Shown: positions 17,029 to 25,086, counted from the stretch's first letter. The stretch is DNA of 64,000 bases from Amycolatopsis orientalis DSM 43388 (GCF_000411975.1 NZ_ASXG01000099.1:1-64000); one strand, 5' to 3'. Program-made: numbers and translations. Notes: a model not told the origin generated them from the sequence alone.

Positions 17029-17461
17029 GACCCGTCGGTGCGACACGAAGGCATCGTCACCTGGCTGACCGTCGCCCCGGTCGGCCAACCAGCGCCCCGC
17101 GAACCACCCCATCACCACCACAACCACCCGCCGCCCCGCACCCCGCCGGGACGACCGGAAAGAGAACCACCGCAGGCCCGGCGCAACACGAAGACAACGT
17201 CACCCGACTGACCGCGACCCCACGCGGCCAACCAGCGCCCCGCGAACCACCTCATCACGCCCCCCGGCACGCCGCCAGGACGACTGAACGAGAACCACCG
17301 CCCACCTCGCAGAACCCGCTCCGAGCACCCACGACAGGCACGGCGCGCCACGAAGACACCCGACTGCCCGCCCAACCAGTGCCCCAGCGAACCACCCCAT
17401 CACCACGACAACCACCCACCGCCCCGCACCCCGCCAGGGCGGCCCAAGGAGAGGAGTGCGC
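17029..17461 (+). repeat. Three degraded tandem copies of the 3' end of the CoA-transferase gene
   Basis: This 433-base non-genic stretch contains three imperfect copies of the gene segment starting at 16867 (GTGCGACACGAGGGGATCGT). Copies start at about 17038 (GTGCGACACGAAGGCATCGT, six mismatches in the first 34 bases), 17181 (GCGCAACACGAAGACAACGT) and 17344 (GCGCGCCACGAAGACACC). Each is followed by GCCAACCAGCGCCCCGCGAA-like and CACCCCGCCRGG-like sequence. Spacing is 143 and 163 bases. Frames are interrupted. The last copy runs into the ribosome-binding site of the enoyl-CoA hydratase gene. I see no other gene here. Confidence 0.7.
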
Positions 17462-18229
17462 ATGCCGGTCCTGACCATCACCCGGGACTCGGGGGTGGCG
17501 ACCATCCGGATCGACCGTCCCCCGGCCAACGCGGTGAACCCCGGGATGATCGAGGAATTCCTCGAAGTCCTGCCTCAGCTGCTGGCCGACCCCGCCGTGC
17601 GGTGCCTGGTCGTCACCGGCACCGGCAGGTTCTTCGTCGCCGGTGCCGACATCGCCGTCATGCGGGATCTCTCCGACGCCAACCAGGCGAAGATGCGCCG
17701 CTGGATCGACGTGCAGCGGCTGCTCGAGCGAGCCGCGAAACCCGTCGTCGCCGCGCTCAACGGGCATGCGCTCGGCGGCGGCGCGGAGTTGTCGCTCGCG
17801 TGCGACGTGCGGATCCTGTCCGCGACAGCCAGTTTCGGCTTTCCCGAGATCGCGCTGGGGCTCTTTCCCGGCGCGGGCGGCAGCCAGCGCCTTCCCCGGC
17901 TGGTGGGTCCGCATCTGGCGAAGCAGCTGATGATCGACGGAACCCGGCTGACCGCGACGCGGGCGCTGGCGCTGGGCCTGGTGGACCGGGTCGTCGAGCC
18001 CGGCGAGTTCGAGGAAGCGGTCGCCGAAACCGCACGCGGACTGGCCGCCAAACCGACCGCGGCGATCGGGCTGCTCAAACGGGTGGTCGACGAGGGGTAC
18101 GGGCTGCCGATCGAGGAAGCGTTGCGGCACGAGGAAAAAGGCGTGCTGGAATTGACCCGCACCGCGGACGCCGCCGAGGGACTGCAAGCGTTCCTGGACA
18201 ACCGCCCGCCGGAATTCACCGGGCAGTGA
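17462..18229 (+). CDS. Enoyl-CoA hydratase/isomerase (crotonase family)
   Basis: The 255-residue crotonase hydrates or isomerises enoyl-CoA thioesters. Characteristic segments are RIDRPPANAVNPGM, the oxyanion-hole FFVAGADIAVM near residue 60, NGHALGGGAELSLACDVRI, and FGFPEIALGLFPGAGGSQRLPRLVG, whose Glu and neighbouring residues form the active site. AAGGAG at 17446-17451 gives ideal spacing to ATG 17462, better than to GTG 17456. It follows the CoA transferase after the degenerate repeat tract and converges on the ferredoxin gene; its stop codon lies inside the shared terminator. It probably acts on the CoA ester made by the upstream ligase and transferase. Confidence 0.88.
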   Translation: MPVLTITRDSGVATIRIDRPPANAVNPGMIEEFLEVLPQLLADPAVRCLVVTGTGRFFVAGADIAVMRDLSDANQAKMRRWIDVQRLLERAAKPVVAALNGHALGGGAELSLACDVRILSATASFGFPEIALGLFPGAGGSQRLPRLVGPHLAKQLMIDGTRLTATRALALGLVDRVVEPGEFEEAVAETARGLAAKPTAAIGLLKRVVDEGYGLPIEEALRHEEKGVLELTRTADAAEGLQAFLDNRPPEFTGQ

Positions 18230-18273
18230 ACGGAAAGGCGGCACCGAACTCCTCGGCGCCGCCTTTCCGTTCA
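18227..18273. terminator. Bidirectional terminator containing both stop codons
   Basis: A perfect 16-bp inverted repeat (18227-18242 with 18258-18273; left arm TGAACGGAAAGGCGGC) surrounds a 15-base loop. The TGA stop of the hydratase is the first codon of the left arm and the TGA stop of the convergent ferredoxin gene is the first codon of the right arm. Confidence 0.85.
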
Positions 18274-18606
18274 GTACTGCGCCACCATCGGCGTGTCCAC
18301 TCCGAGGTCGCCGACCGTGCCCGCTCCGCCGGGAGAGCCCAGCGGAGTGTCGCGGCCGGGAAGCGGTTCCTCGAAGAACGCGATCGAGTCGGTCACGAAC
18401 ACCGCCTTGCTCTCGTCGCCGCGCGCCTTGCGGTCCACGAAGATCGCGTCCACCGGGCATTCCGGTTCGCAGGCGCCGCAGTCGATGCACTCGTTCGCGT
18501 TGATGTAGCTCTTGCGGTCGCCGACGTAGATGCAGTCGACCGGGCAGACGTCCAGGCACGCCCGGTCGGTGACGTCGATGCAGTTGGCTCCGATGACGTA
18601 GGCCAT
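18271..18606 (-). CDS. Ferredoxin, FdxA-like (7Fe-8S / 2x[4Fe-4S] type)
   Basis: This 111-residue electron carrier has two cluster motifs: an N-terminal CIDVTDRACLDVCPVDCIY with C-x7-C-x3-CP spacing typical of a [3Fe-4S] or [4Fe-4S] site, and CIDCGACEPECPV for a [4Fe-4S] cluster. The C-terminal ~40 residues are an acidic, proline/glycine-rich tail. It is 16 bases upstream of the reductase stop region on the same strand and divergent from the Rieske operon, so reductase, ferredoxin and oxygenase probably form a three-component system. A bacterial-type [Fe-S] ferredoxin instead of a plant-type or Rieske [2Fe-2S] partner is less usual for ring hydroxylases. Confidence 0.9.
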   Translation of the reverse strand: MAYVIGANCIDVTDRACLDVCPVDCIYVGDRKSYINANECIDCGACEPECPVDAIFVDRKARGDESKAVFVTDSIAFFEEPLPGRDTPLGSPGGAGTVGDLGVDTPMVAQY

Positions 18607-18622
18607 GATTTTCCTTTCCGGG

Positions 18623-19609
18623 TCAGGAGTTTTCGGTCGAATGACCGGGGAACAGCGACAGCTCCGGGTCGAGCGCGACCGCGGCGTTGTTCACCGCCGT
18701 GGCGACCTCGCCGAAGCCGACGGACATCAGCCGGACCTTGCCCTCGTACTCGGTCACGTCCCCGGCCGCGTAGACGCGTTCGAGGTTGGTGCGCATCCGC
18801 GAGTCGACGACGATCGAACGGCCGCGCAGCCGCAGGCCCCAATCGTTGAGCGGTCCGAGATTGCTGACGAATCCGAGCGCGGCGACCACACTGTCCACTT
18901 CGAACACCCGAGGCGCGTCGTCGCCGCGTACGCGAACGTGGGCGCGCCGCAGCGACTCGTCTCCGGTCAGCGCCTCGACCTCCGCGTCGGTGACCACGGT
19001 CGCGGTGCTTTCGGTGACCGCGGTGACGTTCGCGGCGTGCGCGCGGAACGCGGACCGGCGGTGGACGAGCGTGACCGACCGCGCGATCGGCTCCAGCGCC
19101 AGCGCCCAGTCGACCGCGCTGTCCCCTCCGCCGACGACGAGCACGTCCTGCCCGCGGTGCACGCCCGGGTCGGCGACGAAATAGCTCAAGCCGCGGCCGA
19201 GGTAGTCCTCCCCCGCCGGGAGTTTGCGCGGGGTGAACGTGCCGATGCCGGCCGTCAGGATCACCGCCCCGGCCCGGATCGCCTGACCGTCGGCCAGCGT
19301 GACCTCGGCCCGGCCGTCGGTGGCGTAGTCCAGCGTCACGGCCTGCCTGCCGAGCAGGTACTCCGGCCCGTACTGCCCTGCTTGGTCCAGCAACGCGGCA
19401 ACGAAATCCCGGCCGCGCACCCGGGGCAGCCCGGCGACGTCGAGGATCTCCTTTTCCGGGTACAGCGCGGAAATCTGGCCTCCCGGCTGCGGCAGCCCGT
19501 CGACCACCACGGTGCGCAGCCCGCGAAATCCCGCGCAGTAGGCGCCGTAGAGACCGGTCGGGCCGGCCCCGACCAGCAGGATGTCGGTTTCGATGGGCGC
19601 AGTGGGCAT
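18623..19609 (-). CDS. Thioredoxin-reductase-like ferredoxin-NADP+ reductase
   Basis: The 328-residue flavoprotein has an FAD-binding LLVGAGPTGLYGAYCAGFRG near residue 11, an NADP-binding VLVVGGGDSAVDWALAL near 155 and the C-terminal YAAGDVTEYEGK motif. It has a QPGGQISALYPEKEI segment but lacks the CxxC of thioredoxin reductases, which marks the FNR2/type-2 ferredoxin reductase group. ATG 19609 begins the FAD motif at proper spacing; longer frames are unsupported. It is transcribed ahead of the ferredoxin gene and divergently from the Rieske oxygenase, and is the likely electron source for that oxygenase (inference from context). Confidence 0.88.
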   Translation of the reverse strand: MPTAPIETDILLVGAGPTGLYGAYCAGFRGLRTVVVDGLPQPGGQISALYPEKEILDVAGLPRVRGRDFVAALLDQAGQYGPEYLLGRQAVTLDYATDGRAEVTLADGQAIRAGAVILTAGIGTFTPRKLPAGEDYLGRGLSYFVADPGVHRGQDVLVVGGGDSAVDWALALEPIARSVTLVHRRSAFRAHAANVTAVTESTATVVTDAEVEALTGDESLRRAHVRVRGDDAPRVFEVDSVVAALGFVSNLGPLNDWGLRLRGRSIVVDSRMRTNLERVYAAGDVTEYEGKVRLMSVGFGEVATAVNNAAVALDPELSLFPGHSTENS

Positions 19610-19713
19610 GAGCCGACCTCCGTCGATGCGATGTGTCTGAAGTGGACAGACTGTGTCCGCGGCTGACCGGGACGGTAAGCCGGAGCCCGGTCCGGGCGGG
19701 CGCCGTGCGGACC

Positions 19714-19763
19714 GGTGAGCGGACCGCGGACCGGATTCCGGACCGGGGTCCGGTGAGCGGACC
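19714..19763. promoter_or_regulatory. Two copies of the GGTGAGCGGACC site in the divergent ferredoxin-reductase/Rieske promoter
   Basis: Identical 12-mers GGTGAGCGGACC occur at 19714-19725 and 19752-19763. The second is part of GTCCG-GTGAG-CGGAC, a palindrome with a 5-base spacer. This is the pattern expected for an IclR-type dimer site. Confidence 0.5.
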
Positions 19764-19835
19764 GGAGGCATTGGCGGCACGGGCTCGCGGTGGTGGACTC
19801 GCGACCGGCTTCGGCACAACGAACTTGGAGCGGTC

Positions 19836-21062
19836 ATGAGCGTGCAGAACGGGGAGAAGACCGGCACCGCGCCGCGCGGGCGGAACCCGCGGCCGGGAAG
19901 GCTTCCGGGCCGGCAGGACTGGTCGAGCTGGCCGCACTACCAGGCCGCGGCGGCCGGGTTCCGCGGCTACTGGTACCCGGTGGGCCACGCCTCGCGGTTC
20001 ACCGGCAAACCGCGGCAGATCACGCTGCTCGGCGAGAAAATCGTGCTGGTGCGCGACGGCGGCGCGGTGTACGCGCTGAAAGACCGGTGCCCGCACCGCG
20101 GAGTGCCGCTCTCCCAAGGCAACCAGCAGTTCCCCGGAACCATCTCCTGCCCGTACCACGGCTGGACTTTCGACCTGAAGAGCGGCGCGTTGAAGGCGGT
20201 GATCACCGACGGTCCCGGGTCGCCGATCTGCGGCAAGGTCACCCAGCCCGCCTACCCGGTCGAAGAACGGCTCGGCCTGGTGTGGGTCTTCGTCGGCGAC
20301 GGCGAGCAGGCCCCGCCGATCGACGAGCAGCTGCCGGAGGAACTGGTCGGGAACGCCGCGGTGGTCGGGTCGCGGATCCAGCCGCGCGAGGGCAACTGGC
20401 GGTTCGCCTGCGAGAACGGCTACGACGAGGGCCACGCGAAATACCTGCACCGCACCGCGTTGTGGCGGTTGTTCAAGCCGATGCCGGTGTGGAACGAGAC
20501 CTCGATCGTGCAGCGCGGCCGGTGGATCTACCGGGTGCAAGACAAGCAGTACTGGACCGCCGACTTCCCCGGCCTCGGCAAGTGGGACAACCAGGCGTGG
20601 TTCAAGCTGCGGCCGCCGAAGGAGGTCGGCAACATCGGCAACACGAGCACGCACCGCGAAACCAACCCGGTGATCGCCGCCCAGCAGTTCCCCGGCTTCG
20701 CCTCGGTGAGCATGCCCGGCGTGCTGCGCATCGTGTACCCGACCTTCATCCACTACGAGTTCTACGTCCCGGTCGATGCCGGCAACCATCTCTACGTCGG
20801 CGTGCTGGCCAGCTTCCAGCGCGGCTGGAAAGCCCTGCCCTTCTACGCCAAGTACCTCGGGTTCGTCCGCTGGCTGTTTCACGGCCAGTTCTCCGGGCAG
20901 GACAAGTGGATGGTCGAGGTGACCGACGCGCCGCCGGAGAAGCTCTACCGCCCGGACGATTCGCTGCTCAAATGGCGCAAGCTCGCCGAGGACACCTGCG
21001 AGGACCGGGCCGAGCGGCTCGCCGCGCAGGGCATCGCCGTCCCGGCGCCGGAGGTGCGCTGA
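19836..21062 (+). CDS. Rieske non-heme iron ring-hydroxylating oxygenase, alpha subunit (CarAa-like)
   Basis: The 408-residue oxygenase has a Rieske [2Fe-2S] site CPHRG (Cys85, His87) and CPYHGW (Cys105, His108). The mononuclear iron region is ENGYDEGHAKYLHR, with His200 and His205 as ligands, and a later SGQDKWMVE supplies the likely Asp. Overall layout (WYPVGHASRF, TLLGEKIVLVR, PGVLRIVYP, EFYVPVDAGNHLYVG, SLLKWRKLAED) resembles carbazole 1,9a-dioxygenase CarAa and related homo-oligomeric oxygenases that need no beta subunit; none is encoded here. It inserts oxygen into an aromatic ring using electrons from the divergent reductase/ferredoxin. The next gene starts on its stop codon (TGATG). 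Confidence 0.9.
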   Translation: MSVQNGEKTGTAPRGRNPRPGRLPGRQDWSSWPHYQAAAAGFRGYWYPVGHASRFTGKPRQITLLGEKIVLVRDGGAVYALKDRCPHRGVPLSQGNQQFPGTISCPYHGWTFDLKSGALKAVITDGPGSPICGKVTQPAYPVEERLGLVWVFVGDGEQAPPIDEQLPEELVGNAAVVGSRIQPREGNWRFACENGYDEGHAKYLHRTALWRLFKPMPVWNETSIVQRGRWIYRVQDKQYWTADFPGLGKWDNQAWFKLRPPKEVGNIGNTSTHRETNPVIAAQQFPGFASVSMPGVLRIVYPTFIHYEFYVPVDAGNHLYVGVLASFQRGWKALPFYAKYLGFVRWLFHGQFSGQDKWMVEVTDAPPEKLYRPDDSLLKWRKLAEDTCEDRAERLAAQGIAVPAPEVR

Positions 21063-21994
21063 TGGCCCGCGTCGTGCTCGGGGTCGGGGCGTCGCACTCG
21101 ACGCTGATGAACACCCACTGGGACAAGGTCGTGCACACCGGCCGCGCCGAACGGTTCCGGGACGCGCTGCGCGAAGCCCGCGACGAGATCGCCGCCGCGG
21201 AACCCGACCTCGCGATCATCGTCGGCTCCAACCATTTCCGCGGCTTCTGGCTCGACCTGATCCCGCCGTTCACCCTCGGCGTCGGCGAGGTCATCGGCTC
21301 CGGGGAAGCGAAAACCCCGTCCGGACCGCAGAAAACGGCCCCCGAATTCGCGCAGCGGCTCGCCGGGGAGCTCATCGAACGCGGCACCGAGGTGGCGATC
21401 TCGGCACGGCTGCAGATCGACCACGGCCAGACCCACGCGATCCAGTACCTGCTCGACGGGCTCGCCGTGCCGGTGGTTCCGTTGGTGGTCAACGTTTTCG
21501 CCGCCCCGCTTCCGCGCCCCGACCGGTGCGCCGAGCTGGGCCGCAACCTGACCGAGGCGATCGAAGCGCTGCCGGACGACCTGCGGGTCGTCGTCATCGC
21601 CTCGGGCGGGCTTTCGCACCAGCTGCCCTGGCCGGACGACTGGCGCGCGCCCGACGGCGAGGACGAGGAGTTCCTCGTGGAAGCCTGGCTCAACGGCCGC
21701 GGCGACTGGGAACGCTACGACGGCCGCCGCCGGAGCATCACCACCGCGGCCCGCCCCGTGCTGTTCCCCGAATTCGACGAGGCGTTCCTGGCCGACCTGG
21801 AACGCGGCCGACTGGCGAAGTACACCTCGATGACCACTGAGGAAATCGGCAAGGCCGCCGGCAACGGCGGGCAAGAGCTGCGCACCTGGCTCGTCATGGC
21901 CGCCGCGCTCGGATTCGCCCCGGGCCGCGCGCTGGCCTACTCCCCGATGCCGGAGTGGCTGACCGGGATGGGGGTGGCGGTGATCCGGCCGTGA
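21062..21994 (+). CDS. LigB-like class III extradiol ring-cleavage dioxygenase
   Basis: This 310-residue protein belongs to the LigB/MhpB/CarBb fold. Expected metal and acid/base residues are present: GASHST with His12, GSNHFRGF with His58, QIDHGQTHAIQ near residue 122 and IASGGLSHQLPW near 180. Such enzymes cleave catecholic rings beside the hydroxyl groups with Fe(II) and O2. No separate LigA-like small subunit is encoded, so it is probably a single-polypeptide form. It follows the Rieske oxygenase with overlapping stop/start and precedes an M20-like gene and a meta-cleavage-type hydrolase, matching a hydroxylate, cleave, hydrolyse order as in car operons. Confidence 0.88.
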   Translation: MARVVLGVGASHSTLMNTHWDKVVHTGRAERFRDALREARDEIAAAEPDLAIIVGSNHFRGFWLDLIPPFTLGVGEVIGSGEAKTPSGPQKTAPEFAQRLAGELIERGTEVAISARLQIDHGQTHAIQYLLDGLAVPVVPLVVNVFAAPLPRPDRCAELGRNLTEAIEALPDDLRVVVIASGGLSHQLPWPDDWRAPDGEDEEFLVEAWLNGRGDWERYDGRRRSITTAARPVLFPEFDEAFLADLERGRLAKYTSMTTEEIGKAAGNGGQELRTWLVMAAALGFAPGRALAYSPMPEWLTGMGVAVIRP

Positions 21995-23262
21995 GCGACC
22001 TCGACGCCGTCCTCGAGCGCGTCACCGAAGACCGGCTCCGCGCGGCCGCGCACGCGGTCACCGACATTCCCAGCCCGACCGGCCGGGAAGCGCCGCTGGC
22101 CCGGCTCCTCGCCGCCCGGCTGTCCGCCGCCGGTTTCGCGGCACAGCCGCAATACCTCGACGAGTTCCAGGCCAACGCGGTCGGCCGGCTGCGCGGCACG
22201 GGCGGCGGCGAGGACCTCCTGCTGTACGCGCCGATCGACACCCTGACCACCGGACAGTCCGAATTGGACGTTCCGTGGATCGGCCCGGAGCTGCGCCCGG
22301 ACATGCTCGCGGAAGCACGCGACGAAGGCCCGTTCGTCTCCGGCCTCGGCGCGAGCAACCCGAAGGGGCACGCCGCGTGCATCCTGGTGCTCGCCGAGGC
22401 GCTGGGCGAGGTCCGGCCCGACTTGGCCGGGGACGTGGTGGTGGCCTTCGGCGCGGGCGGAATGCCCACCAACGCCGTCGACGCGCCCGGCTATCCCGCG
22501 CGCGCCAACACCGGCCAGGGCGTGGGATGTTCCTTCCTGCTGGAACGCGGATGGCACACCGACCACGCGGTGATCGCCAAGCCCGGCGATTTCGTCGCCC
22601 ACGACGAGGTCGGGCTGTGCTGGTTCGAGATCACCGTGCCCGGGATCCACACCTACGCCGGAAGCCGACACCGGCTGCCCTACCGCAACCCGATCGTCAC
22701 CGCAGCGGACATCGTGACGCGCCTGGAGCGGTGGCTGGCCGACTACCCGGCCCGCCACCGCACCGCCACCGCCGCGCCGCAGGGCGTGGTCGGATCGATC
22801 GCGGGCGGCTGGGAACGGATGCTCGCGGTCACCCCCGCGGCGTGCCGGATCCGCCTGGACGTCCGGATCGCGCCGGGGACGAAACCCCTTGCGGTCAAAA
22901 GGGAACTCGCCGCGTTCCTCGCCGGCGTCGACCCCGCGCTCGACCTGGAGATGGTCCTCGCGATCCCCGGCACCAGCACGCCGCCGGACTCGGCGATCGT
23001 CCGGACCGCGATCGAGGCGTGGGAGCGGACGTCGGGCCGGAGCCACGATCCGGCGCCGGACAACAGCGGCGCCACCGATGCCAACATCCTGCGCGCCCGG
23101 GGCATCCCGACCGCCCGCGTCGGCATGCCGAAGGTCGCCGCCGCCGAGTTCGACGTCGATTTCAGCCGCGGCATGAACACCGTCGACGTCCGCGCCATGC
23201 GCCGGCTCTGCGAGGTGCTGGCGCGCACCACCTTGTCCATCACCGGGAAGGAAGCAGCATGA
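21991..23262 (+). CDS. M20-family hydrolase-like protein with degenerate metal-site motifs
   Basis: From GTG 21991 (overlapping the previous stop as GTGA) the 423-residue protein has M20/M25/M40 architecture: a catalytic-type domain, an inserted lid domain (FEITVPGIHTYAG) and a return to the first domain (NSGATDANILRARGIPT). Canonical ligands look altered: the GHxD site reads YAPID (Pro81 for His), GxGAxDxKG reads GLGASNPKG (Asn for Asp), and the EE pair region reads FGAGGMPTN. It may bind metal differently or hydrolyse an amide or ester through another mechanism. Its place between ring-cleavage enzyme and hydrolase suggests a pathway-specific role. Normal peptidase activity is doubtful. Confidence 0.78.
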   Translation: MSDLDAVLERVTEDRLRAAAHAVTDIPSPTGREAPLARLLAARLSAAGFAAQPQYLDEFQANAVGRLRGTGGGEDLLLYAPIDTLTTGQSELDVPWIGPELRPDMLAEARDEGPFVSGLGASNPKGHAACILVLAEALGEVRPDLAGDVVVAFGAGGMPTNAVDAPGYPARANTGQGVGCSFLLERGWHTDHAVIAKPGDFVAHDEVGLCWFEITVPGIHTYAGSRHRLPYRNPIVTAADIVTRLERWLADYPARHRTATAAPQGVVGSIAGGWERMLAVTPAACRIRLDVRIAPGTKPLAVKRELAAFLAGVDPALDLEMVLAIPGTSTPPDSAIVRTAIEAWERTSGRSHDPAPDNSGATDANILRARGIPTARVGMPKVAAAEFDVDFSRGMNTVDVRAMRRLCEVLARTTLSITGKEAA

Positions 23263-24125
23263 CCCCACCGCCCGAAAGCCGCTTCGCGGACGCGGACGGC
23301 GTCACCTACCACTACCACGATCTCGGGTCCGGACCGGACACCGTGTTCCTGCACGGCGGCGGCCCCGGCTGCACCGCATGGAGCGACTTCGGCCCGGTGG
23401 CCCCGCTGTTCGCCGCCGACCGGCGCTGCCTGCTCGTCGACATCCACCAGTACGGCAAGTCGGCGAAAACCCCGATCACCGGGCCGATGTGGGACCACCA
23501 CGCCGCCAAGACCGTTGCCCTGCTCGACACGCTCGGCGTGGAGCGCGCGGACTTCGTCTGCAATTCCTGGGGCGGCACGATCGCGCTCAACCTGGCCGCG
23601 AAATACCCGGACCGGGTGCGGTCGCTGGTCGTGACCGGCAGCATGCCGGTGTTCTACGGCCCGCTCGCCCCGCTCCCCGAAGGCGCGCGCCGCGGCCGCA
23701 ACGCCCGCGACGCCTACTACGGCGGCGAAGGCCCGACCCGGGAGAAGATGCGGCACCTGATCACGAGTCTCGAGTGGTACGACGGCGAGAAACTGCCGGA
23801 GGAGACCCTCGACCTGCGCTACGAGCAGAGCCTCGACCCCGGCGAACGCGAACTGGCCGGGATGTCGGACTCCCCGCGCGGCGACTGGCAGGACCTCACC
23901 GGCGAACTCGGCCGGATCCAGGCTCCGGCGCTGTTCATCTGGGGCATGCACGACGCGTTCCTCACCCCGGACTACCCGCTGATGCTGGCGCGCATGGTCC
24001 CCAACGGGAACCTGCACGTGATGGACCACGTCTCCCACCACCTGCAAGAGGAACGCCCGCACGCCTACCACGCGGTCGTCGACGGGTTCTTCCGTTCCCT
24101 GGCCGGAAACGAGGTGCCCGCGTGA
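23259..24125 (+). CDS. MhpC/BphD-like alpha/beta hydrolase (meta-cleavage product hydrolase type)
   Basis: The 288-residue protein begins at ATG 23259, overlapping the M20-like gene (ATGA). It shows the C-C hydrolase pattern: FLHGGGPGCTAWSDF (oxyanion hole), DIHQYGKSAKTP, nucleophile elbow FVCNSWGG with Ser, the acid strand LFIWGMHDAFLTPD and the C-terminal His in VMDHVSHHLQEERP. MhpC-family enzymes cleave C-C bonds of ring-fission products, which suits its position after a Rieske oxygenase and LigB-type dioxygenase. The elbow has Cys-Asn before Ser instead of Gly-Asn. It is followed by a 37-residue coding unit through a GTGA overlap. Confidence 0.87.
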   Translation: MTPPPESRFADADGVTYHYHDLGSGPDTVFLHGGGPGCTAWSDFGPVAPLFAADRRCLLVDIHQYGKSAKTPITGPMWDHHAAKTVALLDTLGVERADFVCNSWGGTIALNLAAKYPDRVRSLVVTGSMPVFYGPLAPLPEGARRGRNARDAYYGGEGPTREKMRHLITSLEWYDGEKLPEETLDLRYEQSLDPGERELAGMSDSPRGDWQDLTGELGRIQAPALFIWGMHDAFLTPDYPLMLARMVPNGNLHVMDHVSHHLQEERPHAYHAVVDGFFRSLAGNEVPA

Positions 24126-24235
24126 AAACCGTCCTCGCCCTGCTGGCCGCCGCGGCCGCGGCCGTCGGCCTCCGCAAGCTCGCCGCCCGCAGCAACACCC
24201 AAGTCCACCGCATCAACACCAAGGAGCACGCGTGA
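24122..24235 (+). CDS. 37-residue small protein, probable membrane or exported peptide
   Basis: A GTG at 24122 overlaps the stop of the preceding hydrolase, and this frame ends in TGA at 24233-24235, overlapping the GTG of the next hydrolase. Both junctions are GTGA. The peptide has a hydrophobic segment (KTVLALLAAAAAAVGLRKLA) and a polar basic tail ending INTKEHA. If the two hydrolases were simply adjacent there would be no need for this 110-base coding insert with perfect coupling at both ends, so I think it is real. Role unknown; it might anchor enzymes at the membrane or be a small regulator. Confidence 0.6.
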   Translation: MKTVLALLAAAAAAVGLRKLAARSNTQVHRINTKEHA

Positions 24236-25086
24236 GCATCTGGACCGAACTGAGCCCGACCCCCTACCGGGTCGAATACGTCGACGCCGCCGGGGTCTCG
24301 ACGCGCACGCTGCGTGCCGGGAACCCGGATGCCGCGGCGGCGGTGTTCCTGCACGGCACCAGCGGGCACCTGGAAGCCTTCGCCCGCAACATCAGCGCGC
24401 ACCGCGAGTTCGACGTGCACGCCATCGACATGCTCGGCCACGGCTACACCGGGAAACCCGCTCACCCGTACGAAATCGCCGACTACGTGAAGCACCTTCT
24501 CGACTACTTCGACGCTGTGGGCATCGAAGCCGCGCACATCGTCGGCGAATCCCTCGGCGGCTGGGTCGGCGCGCGCGCCGCGATCGACCACCCGGAGCGC
24601 GTGCTGAGCCTGCAACTGCTGTGCGCGGGCGGGACGGTGGCCAACCCCGAGGTCATGGACCGGATCCGGACCAGCACGAAGAACGCCGTCGCGACCGACG
24701 ACGTCGAGCTGACCCGCAAGCGGCTGCGGCTGCTGATGGCCAGCGAAGCCGACGCCACCGAGGAACTGGTGCAGGTGCGGCACGCGATCTACCACACGCC
24801 CGAGTTCGTGTCCAATGTAGACAATCTGTTGTCGTTGCAGGACATGGAGCGCCGCCAGCGCAACCTGCTGCGCCCGGAACACCTGGCCCGCATCACCCAG
24901 CCGACGCTGATCGTGTGGGGCAGGCAGAACCCGTTCGGCGAGGTCCCGGAAGCGGCGAAGATGCACGAGAACATCCCCGGCTCGCGGCTGGAGCTGTTCG
25001 AGGAGTGCGGGCACTGGCCGCAGCACGAACAGGCCGCCCGGTACAACCCGCTGAGCCTGGAATTCCTCCGCAAGGCCGCCGCGTGA
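24232..25086 (+). CDS. Alpha/beta hydrolase of the aromatic operon (second ring-fission-type hydrolase)
   Basis: This 284-residue hydrolase has FLHGTSGHLEAF near the oxyanion hole, DMLGHGYTGKP, the elbow IVGESLGGWVGA with Ser, the acid strand LIVWGRQNPFGE and catalytic His in EECGHWPQHEQ, so the triad is intact. It resembles 2-hydroxymuconate-semialdehyde or related meta-cleavage hydrolases. It starts with GTG overlapping the small-protein stop and overlaps the oxidoreductase gene by GTGA. Two hydrolases in one operon suggest either two ring-fission products or successive hydrolytic steps. Substrate unknown. Confidence 0.86.
   Translation: MSIWTELSPTPYRVEYVDAAGVSTRTLRAGNPDAAAAVFLHGTSGHLEAFARNISAHREFDVHAIDMLGHGYTGKPAHPYEIADYVKHLLDYFDAVGIEAAHIVGESLGGWVGARAAIDHPERVLSLQLLCAGGTVANPEVMDRIRTSTKNAVATDDVELTRKRLRLLMASEADATEELVQVRHAIYHTPEFVSNVDNLLSLQDMERRQRNLLRPEHLARITQPTLIVWGRQNPFGEVPEAAKMHENIPGSRLELFEECGHWPQHEQAARYNPLSLEFLRKAAA

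Noticed and set aside
17029..17461. CRISPR array or transposon end in the repeat tract
   Set aside because: Repeat units are ~140-160 bases, degenerate and derived from the adjacent gene's 3' end; there are no short identical repeats, spacers, terminal inverted repeats or transposase.
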